The position numbers and the translations under genes were made by a program. A DNA stretch of 33,189 nt from Dactylosporangium sucinum (GTDB lineage Bacteria; Actinomycetota; Actinomycetes; Mycobacteriales; Micromonosporaceae): assembly GCF_014647515.1 (NCBI RefSeq), contig NZ_BMPI01000003.1, positions 245,836 to 279,024 of the forward strand, given 5' to 3'. This document shows, piece by piece, positions 15,650-27,371 of this stretch. Within the stretch, counting starts at the first letter, position 1; the number at the start of each line of letters is the position of its first letter. Under the pieces are notes generated by a model. It made no database searches and had not been told where the DNA came from. It saw only the letters and a program-made list of their open reading frames with translations.

Positions 15650-17173
15650 TTACTCGCTCCCGGGGTACCGCCGGGGAGTCCACACCACCGGAGGCTCCCC
15701 GTCCCGCTCCAGGACCCGCGTCTGGGACGAGCCGACGATGAGCAGCGTGCGCATGTCGACCTCGGCCGGGTCCAGGCCGGCCAGGCGCACCACGCGCACC
15801 CGCTCGCCGGGGCCGCCGACGTCGCGGCCGAGGACGACCGGGGTGTCGGGGGAGCGGTGGGCGAGCAGCAGGTCGCGGGCCTCGGCCACCTGCCAGGTGC
15901 GGCTGCGCGAGCCCGGGTTGTAGATCGCGATCACCAGGTCGGCCTGGGCCGCGGCGGTCAGCCGTCGGGCGATGACGTCCCACGGCTTGAGCCGGTCCGA
16001 CAGCGACAGCACGCAGAAGTCGTGGCCGAGCGGCGCGCCCACCCGGCTCGCCACCGCCTGGGCCGCGGTCAGCCCGGGCAGCACCCGCACCGGCACGTCC
16101 TTCCAGCGCGGCTCGGCGGCCACCTCCAGCACGGCGGCGGCCATCGCGAACACGCCCGGGTCGCCCGACGACACCACCGCGACCCGGCGGCCGGACCGGG
16201 CCAGGGCCAGGGCGAACTCGGCCCGCTCGGCCTCGACCCGGTTGTCGGAGGCGTGCCGGCGCTGGCGCGGGTTGGCCGGGACGCGGTCGAGGTACGGGCC
16301 GTAGCCGACGAGGTCGTCGGCCGCCTCGACGGCGGCGAGGGCTTCCGGGGTGAGCCAGTCCCGCCCGGCGGGGCCGAGCCCGACGACGACGACGTCACCG
16401 CACGTGCCGGACGCAACCGGCGCATCGGCGACGTCCGACACCTGCGGTGCGGCGTGCAGGCGGCTCGGCACGAGCGCCAGCGAGAAATAGGGCACCGTCG
16501 GCGGATCGACATCGGCGAGCGGCAGTATCCGCTGGCGCGACGTGGTCGCCCGCTCGACGTACCAGGCCTCCGAGAGCCGCCCGGAGCGATCCAGGGCGTC
16601 GCGGACCGCCGCGAACGTGCGGCCCAGCTTCATCACCGCCGCCGAGTCGGTCGCCTCCAGCCGCGCCGCCAGCTCGTCGGCCGGGAGCGTGCCGGGCAGC
16701 ACGGTGAGCACCTCGTCGCGCTCGACCAGGGGCCGGCCCAGCACCGCGGAGGCGCCCGCGACCGACGTGACGCCGGGCACGACCTCGGACGGGTACCGGT
16801 GCGCGAGCCGCTTGTGCATGTGCATGTACGAGCCGTAGAAGAACGGGTCGCCCTCGCACAGGACGACGACGTCGCGGCCGGCGTCGAGGTGCGCGGCGAG
16901 GCGGGCCGCCCAGGCGTCGTAGTGCTCCTCGATGACCCCGCGGTAGTCGCCGGTCTCCTCGGTCGTCACCGGGTAGACGAGGGCCTCCTCGATCTGGCCG
17001 GCGTGCAGGTGCCCGGCCGCGATCGAGCGGGCGATGCTGCGGCCGTGGCGGGCGCTGTGGTACGCCACGACCGGGGCGGCCGCGATCAGCCGCGCCGCCT
17101 TGACCGTCATCAGCTCCGGGTCGCCCGGGCCGAGGCCGACGCCGTAGAGCCGCCCGCTGTCCACCGTGGTCAT
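15650..17173 (-). CDS. cobIJ: Fused precorrin-2 C20- and precorrin-3B C17-methyltransferase
   Basis: The 507-residue protein joins two SAM-dependent tetrapyrrole methylases. CobI (about 1-245) opens [20 protein letters not shown] and contains [20 protein letters not shown] and the [16 protein letters not shown] segment. CobJ (about 258-507) opens [19 protein letters not shown] and contains [20 protein letters not shown] and [20 protein letters not shown]. CobI makes precorrin-3A from precorrin-2, and CobJ methylates C17 with ring contraction after CobG. The same fusion is known in mycobacteria. ATG 17173 overlaps the cobH stop in ATGA, so translation is coupled. It is the third gene of the minus-strand cobalamin run. 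Confidence 0.94.
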   Translation of the reverse strand: MTTVDSGRLYGVGLGPGDPELMTVKAARLIAAAPVVAYHSARHGRSIARSIAAGHLHAGQIEEALVYPVTTEETGDYRGVIEEHYDAWAARLAAHLDAGRDVVVLCEGDPFFYGSYMHMHKRLAHRYPSEVVPGVTSVAGASAVLGRPLVERDEVLTVLPGTLPADELAARLEATDSAAVMKLGRTFAAVRDALDRSGRLSEAWYVERATTSRQRILPLADVDPPTVPYFSLALVPSRLHAAPQVSDVADAPVASGTCGDVVVVGLGPAGRDWLTPEALAAVEAADDLVGYGPYLDRVPANPRQRRHASDNRVEAERAEFALALARSGRRVAVVSSGDPGVFAMAAAVLEVAAEPRWKDVPVRVLPGLTAAQAVASRVGAPLGHDFCVLSLSDRLKPWDVIARRLTAAAQADLVIAIYNPGSRSRTWQVAEARDLLLAHRSPDTPVVLGRDVGGPGERVRVVRLAGLDPAEVDMRTLLIVGSSQTRVLERDGEPPVVWTPRRYPGSE

Positions 17174-17889
17174 TCCTTCTCGTCCGCGATCGCGTTGACG
17201 GCGGCTGCCGCCATCGCGCTGCCGCCGCGCCGGCCGTGCACGACCAGGTGCTCGAGGCCCGAGCCGGCGAGCGCGACCTTCGACTCGGCGGCGCCGATGA
17301 AGCCGACCGGGATGCCGAGGACGGCGGCCGGCCGGGGCGCGCCCGCGGCGACGAGCTCCAGCAGCCGGAACAGGGCCGTGGGCGCGTTGCCGATGGCGAC
17401 GACCGCGCCGTCCAGCAGCGGGCCCCAGAGGTCGAGGGCGGCCGCGCTGCGTGTGGTGCCGAGCCGCGCGGCGAGCGACGGCACGCGCGGGTCGCGCAGG
17501 GTGCACACGACGTCGTTGGCGCGGGGGAGCCGGGCGCGGGTCACGCCGGCGGCGACCATCTCGGCGTCGCAGAGGATCGGCGCGCCGTCGCGCAGCGCCT
17601 GCCGGGCCCGGGCCACGACGCCGGGGGAGTGGGCGACGTCCCGCGGGAGGTCGACCATGCCGCAGGCGTGGATCATGCGGACCGCCACCTGGGCCACGTC
17701 GGCCGGCAGCGCGGACAGGTCGGCCTCGGCGCGGATCGTGGCGAACGAGCGGCGGTAGATCTCGGCCCCGTCACGCACGTAGTCGATCACGCCGGCCGCC
17801 GGGAGCGGCACATCGCCCGTCCCGCCGCCTGCCGGGAGCGGCACGTCGCCGGTCACGCCGTCCGCCGGGAGCCGCACGTCGTCGGTCAC
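17170..17889 (-). CDS. cobH: Precorrin-8X methylmutase, with repeat-derived N-terminal extension
   Basis: CobH moves a methyl group from C11 to C12, converting precorrin-8X to hydrogenobyrinate. The family core begins [20 protein letters not shown] and contains [11 protein letters not shown], whose His corresponds to the catalytic histidine of CobH; the end is [18 protein letters not shown]. The usual family start corresponds to GTG 17790 (206 residues, normal length). The reading frame is open further upstream through three 33-bp tandem repeats to GTG 17889, which overlaps the cobG stop as GTGA. Starting there gives 239 residues with a [15 protein letters not shown] repeat N-terminus. Which start is used cannot be decided from sequence; 17889 is given because of the coupling overlap. 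Confidence 0.9.
   Translation of the reverse strand: MTDDVRLPADGVTGDVPLPAGGGTGDVPLPAAGVIDYVRDGAEIYRRSFATIRAEADLSALPADVAQVAVRMIHACGMVDLPRDVAHSPGVVARARQALRDGAPILCDAEMVAAGVTRARLPRANDVVCTLRDPRVPSLAARLGTTRSAAALDLWGPLLDGAVVAIGNAPTALFRLLELVAAGAPRPAAVLGIPVGFIGAAESKVALAGSGLEHLVVHGRRGGSAMAAAAVNAIADEKE
17791..17889 (-). repeat. Three 33-bp tandem repeats at the cobG/cobH junction
   Basis: On the minus strand three consecutive 33-bp units begin at 17889, 17856 and 17823, directly before GTG 17790. Adjacent units match at 29/33 and 28/33 positions. Units 1 and 2 begin with GTGACC; unit 3 has GGG instead of GTG; the sequence after the array resumes with GTGATC. The 3' end of cobG just upstream resembles the same unit, so the array seems to derive from it. 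Confidence 0.9.
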
Positions 17890-18950
17890 GGCGCCACCCG
17901 CCGGTAGCCGGAACCCGTCGCGATCATCTCCACGTGCCTTCCCTTCGGCGCCCCGCAGCGCCGCTCGCAACCCACCCAGTGCACCGGCAGCGTTCCCGCC
18001 CCGGCACCGAGAGACTCCCGGGCGTCCGCGCGCACGTCGGCCAATGCCTTGGCGCAGCCGGGCCGGCCGGCGCAGGCCGTGACGCCGATCCACGGCGACG
18101 CCGGGTCGCTGGAGAGCCCGACGGCGGCCAGACGCTCAGCTTCCGCCATCGGCAGCCGGTGTACCGCCAGAGTCCGCCACGGCGTGACAATGATCTCTCC
18201 GGCGACGTCCGCCAGGACCTCGGACTGGGCCGGCGTGAGCAGCCCCAGCGGCACGACGACCACCACCGCCGATGCGCAGACCCCAACGGGCGTCGGTTGC
18301 GGGGGCAGCTCCAGCGATCGACCGGCGTCGGTGCCGAGCCGCGCCGCCACCCGCGCCGGCCCGTCGGTCAGCTCGCCCAGCCGCCACGCCTGCGAGCCCT
18401 GCGCGGCCCGCTCGTCCAGGAACGCCTCGCAGGCCCGGATCAGCAGCTCAGCACCCCCGCGCAGCGCCGTCGGGCGGCCGCCGAGCAGCAGCCGGTCGCC
18501 CAGCAGCCCGACGTCCCCGCCGAGCCCGGTCACGTCGCCGCGCCCGTCGTCGATCGTCACCAGGAAGCGTCCAGGCAGATCGACCAACGTCGACGACGAG
18601 CACAACAGCGCGTCGAACGCCGCCACGACCGGCCGCACCGCGGTGCTCAGCGGCGAGGCGATGATGTTGCGCACCCGCTCGTGCGCCTCCGACGGCAGCA
18701 GCCCGGCCTCGTGCAGCCGCCGCGCCAGCATCGCCGGTGCGCCCGGTCGCAGCGCCCTGACCTGGATGTTCCCCCGTGAGGTCAGCTCCAGCACCGGGTC
18801 ACCCAGATCGAGCGCCGCCGATCGCAGCACCCGCAGCTGGGCGGCCGTCAGCAACCCGCCCGGCAGCCGGACGCGGGCCAGGCCGCCGTCGGCCGCGGCG
18901 TGCACCTGCACGGCGCCCGGGCAGCGGTCGGGAGCGTCACGTCCGTGCAC
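17886..18950 (-). CDS. cobG: Precorrin-3B synthase (oxygen-dependent)
   Basis: The 354-residue protein belongs to the nitrite/sulfite-reductase-like family. CobG hydroxylates C20 of precorrin-3A and forms the gamma-lactone using O2, the step that defines the aerobic cobalamin route. Ferredoxin-like half-domains contain [19 protein letters not shown] and [14 protein letters not shown]. The [4Fe-4S]/sirohaem-type cysteines are in [10 protein letters not shown] (Cys293, Cys299) and [11 protein letters not shown] (Cys328, Cys332). Start GTG 18950 was chosen because the upstream frame runs into the antisense of the riboswitch. A TAGTAT -10 box lies 7 nt upstream, so the mRNA is probably leaderless. 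The stop overlaps the cobH start. It is the first gene of the cobG-cobH-cobIJ-MFS run. Confidence 0.9.
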   Translation of the reverse strand: MHGRDAPDRCPGAVQVHAAADGGLARVRLPGGLLTAAQLRVLRSAALDLGDPVLELTSRGNIQVRALRPGAPAMLARRLHEAGLLPSEAHERVRNIIASPLSTAVRPVVAAFDALLCSSSTLVDLPGRFLVTIDDGRGDVTGLGGDVGLLGDRLLLGGRPTALRGGAELLIRACEAFLDERAAQGSQAWRLGELTDGPARVAARLGTDAGRSLELPPQPTPVGVCASAVVVVVPLGLLTPAQSEVLADVAGEIIVTPWRTLAVHRLPMAEAERLAAVGLSSDPASPWIGVTACAGRPGCAKALADVRADARESLGAGAGTLPVHWVGCERRCGAPKGRHVEMIATGSGYRRVAP

Positions 18951-18957
18951 GGGCCGG

Positions 18958-18963
18958 ATACTA
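18958..18963 (-). promoter_or_regulatory. -10 box, probable leaderless start of cobG
   Basis: On the minus strand TAGTAT ends 7 nt before GTG 18950, so transcription would start at or beside the start codon. No room remains for a riboswitch or ribosome binding site in the mRNA. Confidence 0.5.
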
Positions 18964-18994
18964 CCTGCGCTTGACGGGGGCGAGCCGGGTCGAG

Positions 18995-19165
18995 GAGAGT
19001 TGGCGGTGCTGTAACGGCGACGTGTGGAGGAAGCCGGTGGAAGTCCGGCGCGGTCCCGCCACTGTGACCGGGGAGCGAGCCTCCAGCGCAAGGCCACCGG
19101 GCGCCAGCCCGGGAAGGCCGGAGGCGAGCGCCGATCCGGGAGCCAGGAGACTCTCCGCCGCCGGA
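18995..19165 (+). ncRNA. Cobalamin (B12) riboswitch upstream of cobN
   Basis: Conserved elements appear in order: GCCGGTGGAAGTCCGGC (19033-19049), CGGTCCCGCCACTGTGACCG (19051-19070) and the B12 box AGCCAGGAGACTC (19141-19153). This is the standard adenosylcobalamin aptamer core. The boundaries are approximate. It lies in the 5' leader of cobN, whose ribosome binding site AGGGAGGA is at 19198-19205. Binding of cofactor should lower cobN expression. The promoter upstream is not clear; TTGACG at 18971 has no matching -10 at normal spacing. Confidence 0.93.
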
Positions 19166-19212
19166 CCCATCCCGACACACTTGGGGCGCGGACCCCGAGG
19201 GAGGACCCCGGC

Positions 19213-22767
<3,555 letters not shown>

Positions 22768-22810
22768 GCTTCGTCCTCGACCGGCTGCTGGACTCGGCCG
22801 CGCTGGTCGC

Positions 22811-23650
22811 CTAGCGGCTGACCAGCCAGTGGTCCCACGGGTGGCGGCCGGCGCCGAAGCCCGCCGCCTCGGCCAGCGCCGCGGCCTCGGCGAAGCCGGC
22901 GGCCACCAGGTCGGGGCGGTGGGCGTCGCTGCCGAAGCTCACCGCCCGGCCGCCCGACTCGCGCCACCAGCGCAGCACGAGCGGCTCGACCGTCCGGCGG
23001 GTGTTGACCTCGAGGGCCCGCCCGGTGCCGGCCAGGGCCCGCAGGACCGCGCGCAGCTCCTCCTCGAAGTCGGCCGGCCGGAACGGGTGGGTGGCCGGGA
23101 GGTAGCGGACCGGGTAGTCCCAGTGGGTCAGCGCCTCGAACGCGTCGCAGGTCTCGATGAGCCGGATCGTCTCGGCGAAGTAGTCGCGCAGCACGTCGGC
23201 GACGGGGCGCAGCAGGTACTCGTCCTCGACCAGCCGGTACCGCCCGTCGACCAGCAGCGAGTGCAGGGAGCCGATGACCCGCTCGAACGGCGCCGACGCG
23301 AGCAGGGTCGCGGTCTCCCCGGCGAACCAATGCGGCTCGCCGAGCTCGACGCCGGAGATGATCTTCAGGGTCGGGTACTTCACGCGGCACCGGTCGATCG
23401 CCTCCAGGTAACCCGTCACGTCGAGCGGTGGCGGTACCAGCGCGGTGTCGTCCGCCAGGTGGCGGGTGAACCGGTCGGGCAGCCCGGCCCGGTCGACCGT
23501 CCACGAGATGAAGTCGGTGTGCTCCGTGAACGCGATCGCGGGCAGCCCCAGCTCGACCGCCCGCGCGCACGACCCGGCCATGTCGCCGGTGGCGGTGTCC
23601 CAGGAGAACTCGGTGTGCGTGTGCAGGTCCGCGGGCAGCATGCCGCGCAT
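22811..23650 (-). CDS. PHP-domain phosphatase (histidinol-phosphatase-like)
   Basis: The protein has 279 residues, or 276 if translation begins at ATG 23641. The N-terminal PHP motif DLHTHTEFSWD supplies two metal-binding histidines. Further metal-ligand motifs are AFTEHTDF, ISGVELGEPHWF, VIGSLHSL, ALEVNTRRT and the closing VSFGSDAHRPD. This matches polymerase-and-histidinol-phosphatase hydrolases, which use a trinuclear metal centre. HisK-type histidinol phosphate phosphatase is the closest known role, but no his genes are nearby, so the substrate is uncertain. A perfect 12-bp hairpin lies 4 nt before ATG 23650. The gene is convergent with cobN. Confidence 0.85.
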   Translation of the reverse strand: MRGMLPADLHTHTEFSWDTATGDMAGSCARAVELGLPAIAFTEHTDFISWTVDRAGLPDRFTRHLADDTALVPPPLDVTGYLEAIDRCRVKYPTLKIISGVELGEPHWFAGETATLLASAPFERVIGSLHSLLVDGRYRLVEDEYLLRPVADVLRDYFAETIRLIETCDAFEALTHWDYPVRYLPATHPFRPADFEEELRAVLRALAGTGRALEVNTRRTVEPLVLRWWRESGGRAVSFGSDAHRPDLVAAGFAEAAALAEAAGFGAGRHPWDHWLVSR

Positions 23651-23653
23651 GGT

Positions 23654-23684
23654 GTCACGGCCGGGTTCCGCGCCCGGCCGTGAC
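23654..23684 (-). terminator. 12-bp perfect stem between methyltransferase and PHP genes
   Basis: GTCACGGCCGGG (23654-23665) is exactly complementary to 23673-23684 with a 7-nt loop. It begins just after the methyltransferase stop and ends 4 nt before the first PHP start codon, so it could act as a terminator or hinder PHP initiation at ATG 23650. Confidence 0.65.
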
Positions 23685-23690
23685 CCGCGC

Positions 23691-24485
23691 TCATGAGGTG
23701 ATGGCCACCAGGATCTCGCCGTGCAGGATCGACAGCCAGCCGTCCTCGGCCGCCGTCCAGGCGCGCCAGCCGTCCGCGAGGCGCTCCAGCTCCGCTTCCG
23801 GGACGCCGCTGTCCAGAGCCTGCGCGGCCATCGCCGAGGAGCGGACGCGATCCGCCCACATGCCGCCCCACCAGGCGCGGTCCTCGTCGTTCGCGAAGCA
23901 CCAGGTGCTCGACGTCGCCGTCACGCCGGACAGGCCGGCCGCGCGGGCCCAGGACAGCAGGCGCCGGCCGGCGTCGGGCTCGCCGCCGTTGGCGCGGGCC
24001 ATCCGCTGGTACAGCGACATCCAGTCGTCCAGCGCCGGGATCCGCGGGAACCAGGTGAACGCCGCGTAGTCGCTGTCGCGGGCCGCCACGAAGCCGCCCG
24101 GCCGGCACACGCGGGCCATCTCGCGCAGCGCGAGCACCGGGTCGGCGACGTGCTGCAGCACCTGGTGGGCGTGGACGACGTCGAACGAGTCGTCGGGGAA
24201 CGGCAGGTCGTGGACGTCGCCGACGACGAAGTCCACGGTGGCCACGTGCCCGGCGCCGGCGCGGGTCACGTCGAGGGCGGCGTCGGTGGCCTCCAGGGCG
24301 GTGACCCGGCCGACCCGCCCGGCCAGGTCGGCCGTGATCGTGCCGGGGCCCGCGCCGACGTCGAGCAGGTGCTGGCCGGGCCGCAGGACGGGCAGCAGGT
24401 AGGCGGCGGAGTTCTCGGCGGTGCGCCAGCGGTGGGAGCGCAGGACCGACTCGTGGTGCCCGTGGGTGTACACGTTGCTTGGCAT
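23691..24485 (-). CDS. Class I SAM-dependent methyltransferase
   Basis: The 264-residue protein has a Rossmann-type methyltransferase core: motif I HLLDVGAGPGTITADLAG (about 39-56), motif II/III VDFVVGDVHDLPFPDDSFDV, and VHAHQVLQHVADPVLALREM with ARVCRPGGFVAARDSD. This is the UbiE/Methyltransf_11 type, often acting on quinones, lipids or small metabolites; the substrate cannot be told. ATG 24485 was chosen since upstream codons lack family similarity and a TAGCCT -10 box ends 7 nt before it (probable leaderless mRNA). It is divergent from an MFS gene, with a palindrome between them. The PHP gene follows on the same strand. Confidence 0.85.
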   Translation of the reverse strand: MPSNVYTHGHHESVLRSHRWRTAENSAAYLLPVLRPGQHLLDVGAGPGTITADLAGRVGRVTALEATDAALDVTRAGAGHVATVDFVVGDVHDLPFPDDSFDVVHAHQVLQHVADPVLALREMARVCRPGGFVAARDSDYAAFTWFPRIPALDDWMSLYQRMARANGGEPDAGRRLLSWARAAGLSGVTATSSTWCFANDEDRAWWGGMWADRVRSSAMAAQALDSGVPEAELERLADGWRAWTAAEDGWLSILHGEILVAITS

Positions 24486-24492
24486 GTCCCAC

Positions 24493-24498
24493 AGGCTA
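24493..24498 (-). promoter_or_regulatory. -10 box, probable leaderless methyltransferase start
   Basis: Minus-strand TAGCCT ends 7 nt before ATG 24485, predicting transcription initiation at the start codon. The upstream palindrome 24516-24535 lies where the -35 region would be. Confidence 0.45.
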
Positions 24499-24515
24499 GT
24501 ATCGCAATCCTGAAT

Positions 24516-24535
24516 TACGGGATTAGCTTCCCGTA
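24516..24535. promoter_or_regulatory. Operator-like palindrome between methyltransferase and MFS genes
   Basis: TACGGGA (24516-24522) and TCCCGTA (24529-24535) form a perfect inverted repeat with a 6-nt spacer. It fills the gap between a possible -35 (CTGAAT, 24510-24515) and -10 (TATCAT, 24534-24539) for the MFS gene, the typical place for a repressor site. Confidence 0.5.
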
Positions 24536-24559
24536 TCATGGAACCAGTAAGATCGCCCG

Positions 24560-25798
24560 GTGACCAAGGTGAAGGCCTCGCTGCTGGTGCTGGCCTATTT
24601 CGCGTTCATCAGCCTGGGCCTGCCCGACGGGCTGCTCGGCGTCGGCTGGCCGTCGATCGCCACGACGTTCGACGTGCCGACGGCCTCGGTGGCGTACCTG
24701 CTGATCGCCTCCACCACCGGCTACCTGAGCTCCAGCGTCGCCGCCGGCTTCCTGCTCAGCCGGATCGGCGTCGGCTGGCTGCTGGCCGTGAGCACCGCGA
24801 TGGCCGGGCTGGCCCTCGCCGGGTACGGGGTCGCGCCCAGCCTCTGGTTCCTCATCCCGTGCGCGCTGCTCGGCGGCCTGGGCGGCGGCGCCATCGACGC
24901 TGGCCTGAACGCGTACGCGGCGACCGAGTTCGGCCCGCGGCACATGAACTGGCTGCACGCCTGCTTCGGGCTCGGCGTCGCGATCGGGCCGCTCATCATG
25001 ACCGGCGTCATCGAGGCCGGCGCCGTCTGGCGGCTCGGCTACGCGATCGTCTCGACGGCGCAGCTCGCGCTCGCCCTGTCGTTCGTGCTCAACGCCAAGC
25101 GCTGGGGCCGCACCCCGCTGCCCGCCGAGTCGGTGAAGCCGGCGACGGGTGGCGTGCTGGCCCGGCCGGCCGTGTGGCTGAGCGTGATCGCGTTCGCCGT
25201 GTACGTCGCCGTCGAGGCCGGCGCCGGCCTGTGGGCGTTCCTCCTGCTCACCCGCGGGCGCGGGCTCGACGCGGGCGTCGCCGGCCTGTGCGTGTCCGGC
25301 TACTGGGCGATGCTGTTCCTCGGCCGGGTCGTCCAGGGCGTCGTGGCCGAGCGCTTCGGCAGCCACGCCGTGCTCGTGGCCAGCCTGAGCGGGATGGCGC
25401 TCGGCTCGGCGCTGGTCGCGGTGCCCGGCTCCGGCTGGCTGGCGGTCGCCGGGCTGGCGCTCATCGGGTTCGCGGCGGCACCCGTGTTCCCGCTGCTCAC
25501 CCTGACGACGTCGGAGCGGGTCGGCGCCGGGCTGGCGGACCGGGTGATCGGCCTGCAGATCGCCGCCGCGGGCCTCGGGGGTGCCTTGGTACCGAGCGCG
25601 ATCGGCGTCCTGCTCACCCGCACGACGGTCGAGGCGCTGGGCCCCGCCCTGCTCGTCCTGTCGCTGCTCCTGATCGCGCTGTGGTGGCTGTCCACACCCC
25701 GCCGTTCGGATGACCGGTCCGGAGCGCAGCGGAGGGGCCGGGCACCATTGGCTCAGTCCGGAGGGGAGCGCGGCCGGAGCGAAGCGGAGGTCGCGTGA
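24560..25798 (+). CDS. MFS transporter
   Basis: The 412-residue protein has about twelve hydrophobic segments. The N-terminal helix SLLVLAYFAFISLGLPDGLLG and the conserved GGLGGGAIDAGLNAYAA region resemble sugar/FucP- or YbjJ-like MFS carriers. The C-terminal half contains GYWAMLFLGRVVQGVVAERFG, the usual loop motif. After the last helix (about residue 378) comes an unusual hydrophilic tail rich in Arg, Ser and Gly. It is encoded by two near-identical 17-bp repeats and is probably a late extension. Start GTG 24560 follows a TATCAT -10 box. It is divergent from the methyltransferase, with a shared palindrome suggesting common control. Confidence 0.85.
   Translation: MTKVKASLLVLAYFAFISLGLPDGLLGVGWPSIATTFDVPTASVAYLLIASTTGYLSSSVAAGFLLSRIGVGWLLAVSTAMAGLALAGYGVAPSLWFLIPCALLGGLGGGAIDAGLNAYAATEFGPRHMNWLHACFGLGVAIGPLIMTGVIEAGAVWRLGYAIVSTAQLALALSFVLNAKRWGRTPLPAESVKPATGGVLARPAVWLSVIAFAVYVAVEAGAGLWAFLLLTRGRGLDAGVAGLCVSGYWAMLFLGRVVQGVVAERFGSHAVLVASLSGMALGSALVAVPGSGWLAVAGLALIGFAAAPVFPLLTLTTSERVGAGLADRVIGLQIAAAGLGGALVPSAIGVLLTRTTVEALGPALLVLSLLLIALWWLSTPRRSDDRSGAQRRGRAPLAQSGGERGRSEAEVA
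25719..25790. repeat. Two 17-bp GGAGCGnAGCGGAGG repeats in the MFS 3' end
   Basis: CCGGAGCGCAGCGGAGG (25719-25735) and CCGGAGCGAAGCGGAGG (25774-25790) differ at one base. Similar GGAGCGAAGCGGAG words are, from memory, dispersed in actinomycete genomes. They encode the odd hydrophilic tail of the MFS protein. Confidence 0.7.
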
Positions 25799-25867
25799 CC
25801 GGATCGGTCCGGCGGACGGCCGGCCGGTGCCTGGCGCCGCGCCCGTTCCGGCCGCAGGATCGGAGGT

Positions 25868-26455
25868 ATGAGAAGCGCGCTGATCGTCATCGACATCCAG
25901 GAGTCCTTCCGGCAGCGGCCCAGCTGGGCGGCCTGCTCCAACCCCGGCATCGTCGACGCGGTGAACCCGCTGATCGACGACGCCCGCCGCCGCGGCGACC
26001 TGGTCGTCTGGGTGCTGCACCACGAGCCCGGCACCGGCAACGTCTTCGACCCCGACGCCGGCCACGACTACGTGCGGTTCATGGACGGCCTGTCGCCCCT
26101 GGCCGGCGAGCCGGTGCTCGCCAAGACCTCGGCCAACGCGTTCACCACGACCGGCCTGGCCCAGCTGCTCACCACCGAGGGCGTCCGGCACCTCATCGTG
26201 ACCGGCATCCAGACCGAGCTGTGCTGCGAGACGACCACCCGGGTGGCCGGCGACCTGGGCTACGAGGTCACCTACGTCACCGAGGCGACCGCGACGTTCC
26301 CGATCGCGCACCGCGACGACCGGGGCCGCCCCTACGAGGAGATCCTCGCCAGCCCCCGCACCCTGTCGACCGCCGACATCATCGCCCGCACCGAGTACGC
26401 GCTGGACGGCCGGTTCGCGACGGTCGCGACGATCAAGGAGGTCCTCGCCCGGTGA
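25868..26455 (+). CDS. Isochorismatase-family cysteine hydrolase
   Basis: The 195-residue protein carries the family's Asp-Lys-Cys triad: Asp9 in ALIVIDIQESF, Lys86 in PVLAKTSANAF and Cys119 in GIQTELCCETT. The fold family includes isochorismatases, nicotinamidases, N-carbamoyl-sarcosine amidases and related amide hydrolases. No siderophore genes are nearby, so true isochorismatase activity is unlikely; an amidase-type reaction fits better. ATG 25868 has GGAGG directly before it (25862-25866). Its stop overlaps the start of the GlxA-type regulator in GTGA. That co-translated pair suggests the regulator senses a substrate or product of this hydrolase. Confidence 0.88.
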   Translation: MRSALIVIDIQESFRQRPSWAACSNPGIVDAVNPLIDDARRRGDLVVWVLHHEPGTGNVFDPDAGHDYVRFMDGLSPLAGEPVLAKTSANAFTTTGLAQLLTTEGVRHLIVTGIQTELCCETTTRVAGDLGYEVTYVTEATATFPIAHRDDRGRPYEEILASPRTLSTADIIARTEYALDGRFATVATIKEVLAR

Positions 26456-27357
26456 GGGTCGTCTTCCTGCTCGTGCCGCAGCTGCACCTGCTGGACCTGG
26501 CCGGCCCGGCCCAGGTCTTCTCGACGGTCCGCGACTTCGGCCTCGGGTACAGCCTGCACTACGTCGCCGAGCAGGAGGACGTGCCCACCGCGCAGGACGT
26601 GCCGCTGCGGGCCGAGATCGCCTGGCCGGACCTCGGCCCGGACGACCTGATCCTGGTGCCGGGCTGGCGCGGCAGCCGCCTCGGCGTCCACGGCCTGCTG
26701 TCCGGATCGACCCGCCGCCGGCTGGCCGCCCACCACGCCGCCGGGGGCACGGTCGCGAGCGTCTGCGCCGGCGCCGACGCGCTCGGCCAGGCCGGCCTCC
26801 TCGACGGCCGCCGCTGCACCACCCACCACGACCTGCAGGACCACCTGGCCGCTCGCTATCCCGGGGCCCGCGTCCTGCGCGACGTCCTGTACGTCATCGA
26901 CGAGCGCGTGGTGACCTCGGCCGGCATCGCGAGCGGCATCGACCTGGCCCTGCACCTGGTGGCCACCCGCCACGGCCCGGCGGTCGCGGCCCGCGTGGCG
27001 CGGGAGATGGTGGTCTATGCTCGGCGGAACGGCGACGAGCGGCAGGACAGCGCCATGCTCCGCCACCGCGCGCACCTCTCGGACGTGGTGCACCGCGTGC
27101 AGGACCTCATCGACGGCCGCTTCACCGAACGCCTCCCACTGCGCGACCTGGCCTCCTCGGCGGGGGTGAGCGAGCGCACGCTGACGCGGGCGTTCGGCGA
27201 GGCGACGGGGCTGACACCGTTGCGGTATCAGCAGATGCTGCGCCTGGAGCGGGCCGAGCACCTGATCGGCCACGGCGCGACGGTGGAGGCGGCCGCCCGC
27301 GCAGCGGGCTTCGAGGACGCGCGGATGCTCCGGCGACTCCGCTCCCGCGCCGCCTGA
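26452..27357 (+). CDS. GlxA-family regulator (DJ-1/PfpI plus AraC-type HTH)
   Basis: The 301-residue protein has an N-terminal DJ-1/PfpI-like domain (about 1-165) opening VVFLLVPQLHLLDLAGPAQV, with the nucleophile-elbow-like segment TVASVCAGADALGQAG (Cys105) and VVTSAGIASGIDLALHLV. An AraC-type DNA-binding domain follows (about 205-301): LRDLASSAGVSERTLTRAF and GLTPLRYQQMLRLERAEHL, ending GFEDARMLRRLRSRAA. The GTG start overlaps the hydrolase stop by 4 nt, so the two are translationally coupled. It probably activates genes for an amine or amide catabolic step. Beyond its stop the sequence passes directly into the truncated STAND gene. Confidence 0.88.
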   Translation: MRVVFLLVPQLHLLDLAGPAQVFSTVRDFGLGYSLHYVAEQEDVPTAQDVPLRAEIAWPDLGPDDLILVPGWRGSRLGVHGLLSGSTRRRLAAHHAAGGTVASVCAGADALGQAGLLDGRRCTTHHDLQDHLAARYPGARVLRDVLYVIDERVVTSAGIASGIDLALHLVATRHGPAVAARVAREMVVYARRNGDERQDSAMLRHRAHLSDVVHRVQDLIDGRFTERLPLRDLASSAGVSERTLTRAFGEATGLTPLRYQQMLRLERAEHLIGHGATVEAAARAAGFEDARMLRRLRSRAA

Positions 27358-27371
27358 CCCTCGCTCGCAGA

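Noticed and set aside
17174..17506. N-terminal extension of cobIJ to 17506
   Set aside because: It is an out-of-frame reading of cobH, Arg/Ala-rich; the family start is ATG 17173, overlapping the cobH stop.
18579..18592. 14-bp word GATCGACCAACGTC shared with the hairpin at 11027
   Set aside because: It lies inside cobG coding sequence without an inverted partner; a match of this length is expected by chance in 33 kb of high-GC DNA.
19024..19212. Upstream in-frame extension of cobN
   Set aside because: It is translated from the cobalamin riboswitch region; the aptamer motifs and the ribosome binding site at 19198-19205 support GTG 19213.
22768..22814. Plus-strand frame reading GFVLDRLLDSAALVA after cobN
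   Set aside because: It looks faintly protein-like, but the frame upstream is a shadow of cobN and there is no start or ribosome binding site.
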